A stretch of DNA of 64,000 nucleotides from Datnioides undecimradiatus (taxonomy: Eukaryota > Chordata > Actinopteri > Lobotiformes > Datnioididae): contig WARS01000026.1 in assembly GCA_008933995.1 (NCBI GenBank), positions 7,950,501 to 8,014,500 of the forward strand, read 5' to 3'. Position 1 is the first letter of the stretch. Each line of letters starts with the position of its first letter. This document shows, in pieces, positions 1 through 10,965 of this stretch. The notes under the pieces were generated by a model that did not search any database, was not told where the DNA came from, and saw only the letters and a program-made list of their open reading frames with translations. The translations under genes and the position numbers were made by a program.

Positions 1-1130
1 TATCTGCTTCTGGTGAAATGGAACAGAACCTGTAGCCTGGTGTGAATTAATCTGCTGAACGGACACGGTGGAGGAGGCCATTTTGTGTGATAACCACAGG
101 AAGAGCAAGACACCTAATCAGAAAATGCTAGCGGCCACTGTCTTTCACTGAGCACCTCCTTTATACTAATTGATAATCAATGGTGCTGACCTTCCAGGGT
201 TCCTTTTAAGGGACTCTCTGCTTACTTACGTGCTTACTGGAACCAATTCAAACATCATAAAGGCTAAAATGTGCAGGCGAAACATCCCTCTGACTTTTAT
301 GGTTCTGTCATTGAATGCCAACCTGCATATGTGTGGCGTAGATCTTCTGTGTTTTTACAGCCGCACATTTGTAAAACCTGTTGCCTTTTTCATCCTGCCA
401 GGTGAAGCTGATTTGTGTATTCGTTGCTCTGGTTCATTGGCACAAACAGAAGCACGTGTTTACCTCCTAGCCAATCACCCAGGAGGTGCCCAGTAGAAGT
501 CAGTAGTAGCAGCAGCATTTGTGTTAAGTTTTCTTTTCCATGTGTGTTTGAGTGAAATGGCTAAACCTTTCAGAGGTCTATCTGTCCTCCATCTAGATTT
601 TGAGGTTTTTGTTTTTGTTTTTTCACGCACTGATAAGAAAATGATTTATAGTGGCCTGGTTGTGAACAACTCGCAGGTTGTTTTTTTTGTTTGTTTGTTT
701 TTTTTTTCTAGTTCTTGACTCTTACATGATGAACTGTATATTATACTTTTTATTTTTACATTGCTTTAAATTAACAGTTAGATGGACATATAGCAAAAGC
801 CATGTGGTTTTTAGTTTGAGGGTTTCGGGTAAGATTTTACACTTTAAGCGTCCTCTCGATATAAAGAGGTCCTCGGGTTGATGTACTAGACACTTCTGAG
901 TCAGTGTTAGACTCTATACTCCACAATGTAGAATGAGCAGCTTTATCAGCCAACATACCATAATCAACAAAATGGGTTTTCTGTGACAGCCAGAGAGCTT
1001 TATTCATCAGATGACAAAGTAATGGGGACAAATCAGTCAGCGCTCTCTTGCTTTTTATTTTAAACACGAAATTAGTTGTTTTCAGTTGGTAATTTTGGTG
1101 GAGAGCATGCTGGCTAGTCTTGTTCCTGTT

Positions 1131-1248
1131 TTATATATATCTATATATATATATCTACATCTATATCTATCTATATGATATATATAGATATATATATAGA
1201 TATATATAGATATATATAGATATATATAGATATATGTGCATATATACC
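1131..1248. repeat. AT-rich microsatellite, (TATATAGA)n core
   Basis: The segment opens with TA and CTATAT repeats and passes into several near-perfect TATATAGA octamer units at about 1177-1234. It is simple-sequence DNA and probably polymorphic in length. Confidence 0.95.
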
Positions 1249-1691
1249 ATACATGGTCTCGATTCAAACCAAGACCAAGCCTGCTGCTCACCCAAAAGGC
1301 TTCATCTTAACATAATCTTACCTGCTCTGATCCATTCTGTGCCAGTTTAAATGAAGGGTCCATTCTTTGGGCATCTGACAAGACTGGCAGCCTTAAAGCT
1401 TCTTAATTTATTGCAGTGTTTTGTTTTGTTTTGTTTCACTTGAGTTTTTATTTTTTTTATAAGCAAAAATATTTAAATTGAAAACAGTGTATATCAAGAA
1501 AATGATCATTGTAAATATTGTTGTGTGTAGTGTTTTAGAAATTCTATAAGGTCTTAAATCACTACAGATGCTAGCATAAAGAACAAGGCTTTGGAGGGAT
1601 TTGGCTGGGGGTTGATCCTGTGCCATTTAAGTGCTAGTGAAGCTCACACAGCGACATCAATGTTTTTACATCACTGCTTCCAAGCACAGCC

Positions 1692-1717
1692 TTTTTTTTT
1701 TTTTAAAAAAAAAAAAA
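1692..1717. repeat. T13A13 perfect inverted homopolymer
   Basis: Thirteen T are followed directly by thirteen A, making a 26-bp perfect palindrome. It is prone to slippage and may mark the joined tails of two degraded insertions or a replication error. Confidence 0.95.
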
Positions 1718-2288
1718 GAAAAACACCTTTGTCTCATGAATTTTAGATTTCACTCACAGTCTCTGAGGTGTTCTGCCTTCCTGAAACCTCACTTTACTTA
1801 ATCTGCTGTAGCAGTTGAAGAGATGTATCACAGCAAGCAGAGGCATCAATCTTCAGATGTGTCCTTGTTTTTTGTGTGTGATGTCTCTTTGACAGTGACA
1901 GCAAGTCTGGGTAAGGTGTAGGTCAGAGGAAAGCACTGCAGGATAGTGATGTGTCAGCCAAAAACACCATATGCTTACAATGCAACGAAACACAGGCAAC
2001 CAAACCAGCGACACAATCCACTCTAAAATCTACACAGATTCATTTTTTTGTATGAAAGCTAACTGTTAAAAAAAATAGGATAAAGATTGCTAAATTTAAA
2101 ATTTATCTTCTATCTGATTGTAAGGGGAGACGTTCTCCTTGAATTGAAGCCATTTGAAGCCACTTGTCAAAACTTGATGTCAGCCTTATGTGGATCTGTT
2201 TGTGTATCAGCATATTATCTTTTGATTATTGAAATTTGTATGATGGAGATTTTCTTTTATACCATCATTGTTATTGTCAGAGTACACC

Positions 2289-2294
2289 AATAAA
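2289..2294 (+). other. Candidate poly(A) signal AATAAA
   Basis: A canonical hexamer is followed by a GT-rich downstream element at about 2320-2350 (tgtctgcctgtgttttag and onwards). This is the usual arrangement for a vertebrate 3' end on the plus strand. Confidence 0.4.
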
Positions 2295-3518
2295 ATGAAA
2301 CTTGTAAAGATAATATTACCCCAGTGTCTGCCTGTGTTTTAGTTCTGTGTGCATGTTAAAGTCAGTCTCATTTCTGGGGAATTGCTGCCTGAGCCCAGGC
2401 ATTTCCTCTTTGCACAGTCAGTTGCTCTACTTTAATTTTTCTGAATAGTAATGTGGTTATATATTTCATGCTACATTTGCTTCACTGTGCATAAACATGT
2501 GCAAAGAAGCAGGCTTCCTGTAAAGAGACATTTGGTTAACTCTTCATTACTTGTGCAAAAGGGCGAGTGCAAAGTAGCCACATCTAGAGCATGAGCTCCC
2601 AGTGAAAGAGCAGTACAGGGAGTATTGTGTCAGGCAGCTTCTGTTACTTTCTATAGTCTGGATTGACTATAAGAGGTAATAATTGTAAGTAAGACTGGGA
2701 GACCTTAAGCTACTATGTCTGAGATGATACTTGGCAGGAACTTTAAATATTTTTTTTAATTAACTTCATTATAATTAGAGAAACTAATCAAGAGAGAATC
2801 CTTAACTAAATTCTCTTGTAGTTTGAGGACTAAATTCCTGCATGAACACTGTAAGCAGGAGCATTGACACCATCACATCCCGTCTTAAACACTTATGCCC
2901 AAACAGAGGATTATTGTCTGCAGTTTTGGCTCTTGCGACCCACAGCTGGCAACAAAATTGCGGCATCTTGGGATCTCCCCTCTTTTTTGGTACACTTAAT
3001 AGTCCTGCATGCTAGTCTTGTAAGTCGGTCTGCTCTGCTGACAGTGTGTGTATGTGTGAGAGTGTGTGGGAGCGCTTGTACACATCCGGAACCAAAGACA
3101 AAGATGATGCTTGTTGGGACTGTCCAGCCTGTCACCCATAGAAGAATAACAAAGAGCGAAATGAGATGCGTTGAAGAGAGGTCACTTAAGATTCATTGAA
3201 TCAGAGCAGCTCCAGCCCTGTGGCATTTAGCACATTAACTGCGCATCTCCGCTAGTTAACAGAAGTGACAGCTGATAATTCAATTATGCTCATGGAAAAG
3301 GAAATGCTAAGTGGCAGGGGTGAGATATCTACGTGGGAGTTTAAATATATTGTTGTACCACATCCCTCACAGTTTTCCTCCAGAACAAAATGATGAAAAA
3401 GATGGCCATAGCAGTAAAAATCAGAATGGAATGGATTTGAAATATACACAAAAAGACCTCCATTTAGCATTCCTGAAAATGCCCCTTGCTTCTCTCCTGC
3501 TGTTAAACAGTGCTTGCA

Positions 3519-3537
3519 GTGTGTGTGTGTGTGTGTG
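3519..3537. repeat. (GT)n microsatellite
   Basis: An uninterrupted GT dinucleotide run of about nine units. Confidence 0.95.
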
Positions 3538-5575
3538 ACTGTGAGAGGCTTGGCAGAGGCACATAGCCCTGCTGGAGTAGCCGCATCTTAATGGAGTCTG
3601 GGAAACACAAGGCTTTGGTATGCTAACACCAGTGTCACTTAGCTGTCAGACACACACAGAGGGCAGCTCTTGAGAGCTCAAGAGCCGTCCTGGCATGTGT
3701 ATACAACACACGCCAGCGAACACATACGCATTTGTTATTAATTCACACGCACGCACCCCCTTGAGTCTTGTGCCTCTCAGAGGCTTTGATGTCATTCATA
3801 GCGCCTTTGCCGTTGTGTGCTGCTTGTGGGTCTGTGTCAATGCGCTCCCCATACTGGGTCTCAAACCAGATTCTGCATCAGGAAATAGCTGAATAACTAA
3901 ATTTGTGGCTTTCAGTGGTGCAGAATCTTGTCACACTCTTCATCCACATTTGTTCCATACTACTGTCTGTGTGTGTGTGCCTCCTATACAAACACACACA
4001 GCACTGAGAAACAACCAGAAAGACATGCCCTTTAGCTTTCCATAATTTTCAGCTTTGTGTGTACCTTGTATACGATACATGTGCTGACATCATGCATTAA
4101 AGGGCCCATCCACTCATATCTGGTTAAATCAGATGTTTGAGTAATAGAGAACAACAGTGCCTTAAGGGAAGCTGTGTGTACATGCGCAATAACAAGAAGC
4201 ATGCAGAGGAAAGAGAAACCACTGTTCCCATGTGTGGATGTCACATGAATTTATAACATCGCTTTGGTATTACGTAACTGTTTGTCACAGGCTCAGGTAG
4301 GAGCATTACCCAGCATTACAGCAACCTGCTCCCCCTCCTATTTGATTCTGTTTTCTCTTGTCATCTTCCCCCTTCTGCTGTGTGTTCTCCAGGTCACCAA
4401 TGGGACAGTCCTTTGTGTGGTGCTGCTACTTCCCAAGGGGTGACTGAGTATCCAGCTGCTGTTTGGCCCCTAGGGTTTGTGCCGTTTACTGTTGTAGCTA
4501 AATGCTTGTGTTTTAGTTTATGCTCATGCGTGTGTATCTGAGAAGGCATGTATTCTCTACAGCTCCTGTTTTGACTCCTGCCTCTTTTCCCATCGGGATA
4601 CAAAGGATACGGCCAGGGACTAGGAGGTTGTAAACACATCTGCTTCCCAACTCTCACATCCTTCATCCTACTTGACACTGCTGTGCTCTCTCTTGTCTCG
4701 ACGTCCATCCTTTGCTCTCCTGCCTGCCCTGCCCTTGTCACATCCTCGTCTATCAGCTTGAGTATTCCTTTTTCAGTGAGCTTGGTTCATTCTCACAGTG
4801 CGCCTCCTCCCTACACTGACTGTCACACTCACACTCATCTATTGTCTCTGCTCATTTTCCTCTCTGGCACCATCTCACTGAGCTAAGAAATTCTTATTAC
4901 ATTTGTCCTCCTTTATTCTTCTGTCACATGATCATCTCAGTATCATACCTCATCTAGTTCCTTTTCTCAACATACTACATATCCATATTTTGCCTTTCTA
5001 TTTCACCTCCACCCTCTCCAAAGGCTCTGTATTGCTTGTTCAGCATTTTTATGCCTAGCTTCTGGTTTTCATTACAATGTGATTGTTTCCTGTTCTGGTT
5101 ACTAAGAGATGTTGTCTTTAAAAACTATGTGCTGAAGCTGTGTAGAGGACATGCTGACAGAACTTCAGCTTGGGAAGGTCAAATAATTGTAACACCCCAT
5201 ATTATGCACAAGTTTTCTGACTGCTTTTTACAATATACATATAATATTTACCCTTTTATCTGAGAGAAAACAAAAACATAAACACAAATTTTTCAACTAT
5301 TAAACATAATTATTGATTCCTTGCCAAAATTATCAATTTATTACTTCAAAGATGCAAAAATGAATTACCTTCTACTTAAATATTACAAAAAATATTATAG
5401 ATAAAATGCAATAATAAATAATGACAAAAATAGATAAAAGGCTGAAAATATACAACATAATGCAAAACTCAAGATAAAGAATAAACTGCACAGTAAAACT
5501 ACACATAATTCACAAAATCACGTAAAATATAACATTTTAAAAGGACAGCACCGCATAAGCAGACCCATGACTTAC

Positions 5576-5656
5576 CTCATCACCTCAGCAGAAAACATGC
5601 GATTATAGTCGTCAGATGTAAAACCGTCAGTCAGTAGTACCAGTGACACAGTAAAG
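5576..5656 (-). other. Orphan splice-flanked open segment (possible exon or repeat-borne exon)
   Basis: On the minus strand an acceptor-like ccctacag precedes 81 bases that are open in one frame (26 whole codons plus split codons). They end at a perfect donor context, GAG|GTAAGT. The reading contains LLTDGFTSDDYNRMF, which I cannot assign to a family. No partner exon was found nearby. A 26-codon opening is not significant by itself, so the splice pairing is the main support. It may be a fragment of a dispersed repeat. Confidence 0.15.
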
Positions 5657-6338
5657 CTGTAGGGTCAGACACTGCATGAAAAGGAATTTGCTTGAGGCAC
5701 TGTATGTAACAAGAGAAGCAAGTAGTGAAGGGATATTGCAAATCCAATAACATTCCACCAGTTAGGAAATATGGATTCAGAGCAATGATTAAAACACTGG
5801 ACTCTCTGTACCTTTAGGCTATCCCAACATTTCACCGACAGCACCAAAACAAGCTTGAAGTGGAGTCATGTATGGGCCCCAACTTTTCTATAACAGACAC
5901 GTGATCAAGTTTCACAATGGAGTCATACAAAAGCAAAACTGTGCGAGTCGTCAGTGGTGACTGGGAATTGCGCAGTCTTGTCATTTCCAGATAATCAAAC
6001 AGAAAAAAATAATTTCACAAGACTAGCAGGCTATAATATTTATATACAAGTGTGGGTGCAAAAAATGGTTGGTGCTTCCTTATACTTCTAGCAGAAAAAA
6101 GCACATTTGGTCTTGTTAATAAAAATAAGCATACTCTGGAACCTGTGATACAGTGAGCGAGGCCAGACTTTTAGAATGGTGAAAATGTCACCAAGCAAAT
6201 TGCCCATAAGTAGCAAAGCTAGCTAGGAAGGACCTGTGTATTCCTGTCACCTGTGCAAAGCATCTGAAAGAGCTTTTAGCACCAGTGGGACACCTCCATG
6301 CTGAAGTCAGATGCTCTGTATCTGTTCCAGGCAAAGAT

Positions 6339-6691
6339 GTGTAATGCAGAATCGGCCCTACCCAATGTGGCGCCCTAAGCAAGATTTTATATGGCTCCCC
6401 CTCCATTGGCGATTTACATACATACTTACAAAAGAAATCGAATAGCATTGTTTTTACCATTGTCTTTATATTATAGTCGCAGTACAATTGATGCTTCATT
6501 TCATTACTGTATCTTTACTTAACCTAATTGAGCATTGCTTTCCATTTTAAGAGTTAATAGTAATAACTAGTTTTAATATAATTATATTGAAGATGAATTT
6601 TTTTTCCTGGTTTTGTGGCGCCCCCTGGAGGCCACAGCGCCCTTAGCATTTGCCTATATTGCCTAATGGGCCAGCTGGCTCTGGTGTAATG
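6339..6691. mobile_element. Non-autonomous hAT-type MITE (337 bp) with 8-bp target duplication
   Basis: The element spans 6347-6683. Its left end reads CAGAATCGGCCC. Its right end read on the opposite strand is CAGAGCCAGCTGGCCC, so the two ends form imperfect terminal inverted repeats starting CAG. The flanks carry an identical 8-bp direct repeat, GTGTAATG, at 6339-6346 and 6684-6691. An 8-bp duplication with CAG-starting ends is the mark of the hAT superfamily. Subterminal blocks rich in GGCGCCC (6367-6375 and 6616-6655) resemble a common fish repeat I recall. The interior is AT-rich and has no transposase frame, so this is a deletion derivative moved in trans. Confidence 0.85.
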
Positions 6692-9096
6692 TCTCAAGAT
6701 CTTTGCCTGGACTGGGAGCTCAGAGAGGTAGGATAGGTGAGAGCGTTGGTGTTTACACTGCTGGCAACTTTAGACCACTGGGAGGTTTTCAGACTTGGGA
6801 CCCAGCAGGAAATTTTGGTTGCAAGCAGAGTGGCAGAGAGTCTGTGCTAACAGAATCTTTAGCTGTTGGTCTAACAAAGCTAACTTGCTAATGGCAGACA
6901 CAGATAGCAGAGGTTAGCAGTGACTTTTGTAACAGGTAAAGCTGTTATCTGTCTACCAGGAAACCAATCAAGAGTTGAGGCAGTTGCAGACACACAAGAG
7001 GGGTCACACCTCGTCAGTGTCCCATCTGCTAACAGGGGGGATTATGACGAGCCATCTTGGCAACACCCTCATGCATATATACTGGGCAGCACGAAAATAC
7101 AATTGGTGAGATATGTTTCCTGACTCCGCTTTAATAAAGTAAACAATTGGCTTTTGGACATGAGGGGAGGAAAATATGTCATATGACTGTCATCTCTTGT
7201 CTAACTGGTTTTTCTATTCAGAATGCTGTGGTTTGTTGCCTGTATTATAAGGTTTGTATATGCTTTTGGCCAGCTGTTATGTCACCCATCCATATATATA
7301 ATCTATCAAGCTCACATGCTCACATGCAAATGTCAAAAAAGTTGCCTGATTGCCAGCAGATTTGTTATCCTCAGCAGACTCACAGTTATCTGGTACTGTA
7401 GAAACACTTTGTGGTCCAAAAGATGAAAGCAGATGGTAGCAGATGTGAAAACAGTCCTTTCCAGTCAGCAGCGCCATCTTCTGGTTTTGTGACTCACCTT
7501 TATCATAGTACAAACACACTTGCACAAAACTCTAATTGACTATGATTAAGCAAGAAATGTGCTTTATTGTTTACAACAACAGTTTCTGTCTGTTTACTTC
7601 ACCAATTCACCAGGCTAGCTACCCTAGCATTTCTCAGCATGCTCTTTTCTTGTGTCTTTCTGGTGTTTTTCATCCCACTCCACCATTCACCTTCTTAACA
7701 ACTTTTACCACAAGTCACAAGTACTGATACCTACAGTTTTTAATTACTCTCTCAGTTAATTTTATTAAACTAAATTACTTTTGGTTTTATTGCTTTACTG
7801 AACTGTTTACATCTATGTTTCTAAGGAGCAAACTTGCTTTTTTACTTTTACAACACCTGAGCTACATAATGTCTTATAGCCCACTTCACTCAGTTTTATT
7901 TATTATCACAGTCTCACCTAACCTCTGACTCTATAAACATTATTGTTCTCCACACATTCACCTCACCTTATCGTTTGACTGCTTAATGTGACCACAGTAT
8001 TTTGAGCTGGTATGGTTCTCAGCTTCTGAAACTCACATTTTCCCCAAATGAGCACTGTCTCCTTTATGTATCAGTTTGGTAAAGTCAGGGATTTTAAACA
8101 AAAATGAATTTCTCTACAAAACTGCTTACTCTGTGCAGTCACAACTCAGATTCCTCCAGCCAATATGCTGCACAGCATATATTAATGATACATTTCTGGT
8201 CCCCATTACATGCTGACAGCCAGTTAATCAATGAGAAATGTTTCTTTCTTAGACTGTGTGCTGATATTCTGCAAACGTGCAGATAGTGCAACCTGACTGC
8301 AGGCTTAGTCATTATTCAGAAAGTGTTTTCTGACCTAAATCTGTGATATTGAGAGAATTAAATCTGATATGCAGCTTTTTTAAAAATTTGTTAAAAACAT
8401 TGTTTTTAGGTTAACATTGTGACTTGTCGTATGGTTTTGCCCATAAATGATTTTATTGATGCCAAGTGTGGCAAGAAAATAGTTTACATTCCTTAATTGC
8501 TGGTTCCACAGCCTGTTGGAGACAGACAAAAACAGCCTGTACATAAATGTTTTGATCAGATATTGGATGAAGATTATTGGGGACCACCAAATGATAAGGA
8601 GATCAAGGAGCATGCCAGTGGGCCATGTCTGAGTAGATGAAATTGTTACAGTGTGGTTTATTCTGTAATAGTATTTCTTTAGTAACAGCTGCCATCAAAA
8701 TAGGTACTATAAAAATGTTTGGGTAGCAAAATCTGTTAGGCCACAGGATTGTGTATTACAATGTATTTATAAGCTGTATCACATTTTTAAACTCATAGCT
8801 AACAATGCTTTGTTTTTTCATATTTCTTCTATTTGTTGCCACATACTAAGTGGCTGGAGAGCATAGAGCAAATATTAATATAAACACAAAGAAATGTGTG
8901 ATTGCTAACTACCCAACAACAATAAACTTCTAAACACTAATAACTCCATGGTAAACACCATGTGGGCTCCCCCTACAGGAATAAAGTTATATTGAACTGA
9001 AATCTAACAAATTGTCATTTCAGAATATTAATAATCAGTTTGGGAAAAAAAGGCCTACATTGCCAAAATTGTGTTCCAAAAACACCCCACCACCCT
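6692..9096. other. Intergenic, no gene recognised
   Basis: AT-rich DNA with no credible splice-flanked frame. A short stretch at about 8966-9000 (ctccccctacaggaataaagtt) resembles a repeat remnant common in fish genomes. It includes the region where the emilin3 transcript and a left-hand plus-strand transcript would converge. Confidence 0.65.
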
Positions 9097-9110
9097 GAAG
9101 TGTTTCAGAC

Positions 9111-9116
9111 TTTATT
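9111..9116 (-). other. Candidate distal poly(A) signal of emilin3
   Basis: Minus-strand AATAAA is followed about 15-30 bases later by a G/T-rich element (ggtggtggggtgttttt), the classic downstream cleavage signal. It would give a 3' UTR of about 720 nt. Confidence 0.5.
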
Positions 9117-9411
9117 CGTTCCATCTACCATGCCATGTAATGTGCTCTCACTGTCCCCCAATGGTCACTTTTGGAACTTCTCTGCCACTTGGAGCAATGC
9201 AGTAGGAAACAAACACGGCTGTCAAAGCAGAAGTACATATTATTTTTAAATGTGTGTGAATCAGAAATTTACAAAAATGTAAATAGCACCAAGATAACAT
9301 ACAGTATTTTTTTTCTTCAAAAGGGCAGATGAATGTCCACACACAGGATGCCAAGTGTGCTTGTCAGTAGAAACCCGTAGCAGCGTATTAGTCCCATATC
9401 ATCCACTTTGT

Positions 9412-9417
9412 TTTATT
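9412..9417 (-). other. Candidate proximal poly(A) signal of emilin3
   Basis: Minus-strand AATAAA about 400 nt after the stop codon. The downstream G/T element is weaker than at 9111-9116, so it could be an alternative shorter 3' end. Confidence 0.35.
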
Positions 9418-9819
9418 ATCATTTCTCTAATACAAACAGCTTAACATCATAACCAAGCAGTCACTTCATATAAGTTAAAAAAATGGTAAAATGTGAACAC
9501 AAAACCATCATCAGGGAAAAAAACAAAACAAACAAATGCCCTATAGAATAAAATCTCAAGGGAAAATATTGCCCAGCTATACAACCATAGGTGTGTCTTT
9601 GTATTCTTTGACTTCCTCACTTCACTAAACTAAACACCCAGGACATCTGGAGGCACTGGGGTGTGGAGCTTATAAGAAATGACTTCCACTGGTCCAGTTA
9701 ATTTGCATCTGTGCAGATGGGATTTTCAAGAGAGAGAGGAGAAGCAGAGGAAGTCATTTGAGCCTAATGAGAAGCACACATAAGTCTTTCTTTAAAAAAA
9801 AAAATCTGTAGCTCAAATG

Positions 9820-10965
9820 CTACTGGTCCCCTTTTTGGTTGGCTGCTTCCTTGGCCACGCAGTCTTTGACCTCCCCTTTCAGCTCAGCTAGCTGTTCTGA
9901 ATGGGTGGCCAGGGTGCCATTCACCTGGGCCAGGTAGGTGTCTGAGTGTCTCTCAAGCTCTGCCCTGATCCTCTCCAGGTGCTCTGCCAGCTCCCCTAGG
10001 CTGCTGCACTGGCCCTCAACTTGGCTGACCCTGCTGTCAACATCCTTCACCTCCTTCTGCACTTCTATTGCTGTGCTCCGGCAGCCCTGCAGCTCCCCAG
10101 ACAGCCGTCTCTTCAAAGCCACTAGCTCCCCCTTGAGCTGGGCCAGCCGCCTCTCCCCAGCTCCCAAGAGGGAGGCTTGGTGGCCCACTAGTTTGGTGAT
10201 TCCTTGCATCTGGTTGACTAAGTGGTGCTCCCTCTGCTCCCAGGTGGTGTTGGCTTGGCCCACTTCACTTGCAATCAAGCTTATTGAGTCCTTTAGACCC
10301 TTCAGAGTCCGGTTCACTGAGTTGATGTTGACCTTTAGTAGGGTGATCTCCCCTTGGACGATTCCCTCCTCGTCCTCCTGGGCAATACGGAAGAGCAGGT
10401 TCTGCAGGGTATTGTTTAGGCGGTCCAGCTGGTTTGAATGGGAATCCAGTCGATCAGTCATTTTCTTTTCCATCCCTTCGCAATCCTCCTGTACTTCAGT
10501 GACACTGATACCCCCTGCTGGCTGGTTAGAGGGAGAGCAAGAAGAGGTACAAAGCAGCTCCAGATCTATTAACTGTTTCTGAATGCCATCCAGGTCTCCC
10601 TCAACTCTTCGTCTCACAGACTCAATCTCTGTCTCCAGTGCTGGCACCACTTGACCCTCCAGGAGCGCCGGAGCAGTGGCATTACTCAGCTCCTCAACGG
10701 CCACAAATACTCTCTCCTCCAGGGTCTTCAGTTTGTCCTCCAGCATTGTCTTGAAGCCATCCAGACCACCTGGGAGCACTGCTGCTCCATCAGATTCACT
10801 CTCTGTGGCATTGAGGCGACCCTCTATGTCCACCAGGCGGGTCTCTATCAGGGTCTCCACATGTATGCTCTGATCAGTGAGGGCAGTCTGGAGTTGTCTC
10901 TGAGATTCTGTCAAGCCTTTAACAGACTCTTCCAGCAATAGCACACGCTGAGACAGACTGTTAAC
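9820..10965 (-). CDS. emilin3: emilin3 coding exon 6: C-terminal coiled coil and stop
   Basis: Acceptor tttgttgcag|GTT, then 381 codons and a stop at 9822-9820. It shows long leucine heptads, GFKTMLEDKLKTLEERV (512-528), QGEITLLKVNINSVNRTL (646-663), six sequons and scattered cysteines (581, 585, 604, 737, 762, 811). The last residues are CVAKEAANQKGDQ, with no C1q module or transmembrane segment. Confidence 0.96.
   Translation of the reverse strand, partial: VNSLSQRVLLLEESVKGLTESQRQLQTALTDQSIHVETLIETRLVDIEGRLNATESESDGAAVLPGGLDGFKTMLEDKLKTLEERVFVAVEELSNATAPALLEGQVVPALETEIESVRRRVEGDLDGIQKQLIDLELLCTSSCSPSNQPAGGISVTEVQEDCEGMEKKMTDRLDSHSNQLDRLNNTLQNLLFRIAQEDEEGIVQGEITLLKVNINSVNRTLKGLKDSISLIASEVGQANTTWEQREHHLVNQMQGITKLVGHQASLLGAGERRLAQLKGELVALKRRLSGELQGCRSTAIEVQKEVKDVDSRVSQVEGQCSSLGELAEHLERIRAELERHSDTYLAQVNGTLATHSEQLAELKGEVKDCVAKEAANQKGDQ

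Larger units (their letters stand above)
1..2310 (+). other. Putative 3' UTR of a plus-strand gene lying left of the window
   Basis: No long reading frame is open here. The segment is AT-rich with T-runs and ends in a convincing plus-strand cleavage context: AATAAA at 2289-2294, then a GT-rich stretch at about 2320-2350. That pattern fits a long 3' UTR whose coding exons lie before base 1. One frame is open from base 3 and stops at a TAG near base 33, so the last codons of a protein could be present, but they are too few to identify. The gene would converge with emilin3. From memory, human LPIN3 lies tail to tail with EMILIN3; applying that here is inference only. It could instead be plain intergenic DNA. 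Confidence 0.33.
2311..6338. other. Intergenic, no gene recognised
   Basis: All frames are frequently stopped. I see a short GT microsatellite (3519-3537), CT-rich tracts at about 4670-5030 and a strongly AT-rich block at about 5260-5560. One short splice-flanked open segment on the minus strand (5576-5656) is listed separately. No RNA gene was recognised. Confidence 0.7.
9097..9819 (-). other. emilin3: emilin3 3' UTR (approximate)
   Basis: Sequence between the emilin3 stop codon (9820-9822) and the better of two minus-strand poly(A) signals. No coding frame is credible here. The exact end is inferred from the hexamer and the G/T-rich element. Confidence 0.5.

Noticed and set aside
170-496. 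108-codon plus-strand frame near the left edge
   Set aside because: No domain, no splice signals, composition of AT-rich non-coding DNA.
1323-1376. Minus-strand ATG segment reading MPKEWTLHLNW before a GTAAGA donor
   Set aside because: Only 18 codons long, no partner exon, and within the presumed 3' UTR of a plus-strand gene; chance is sufficient.
9938-10582. Long plus-strand open frame (over 200 codons)
   Set aside because: It is the antisense shadow of emilin3 exon 6, Ser-rich because it is the reverse of a coiled-coil coding sequence; shorter plus-strand frames over exons 3-6 are likewise shadows.
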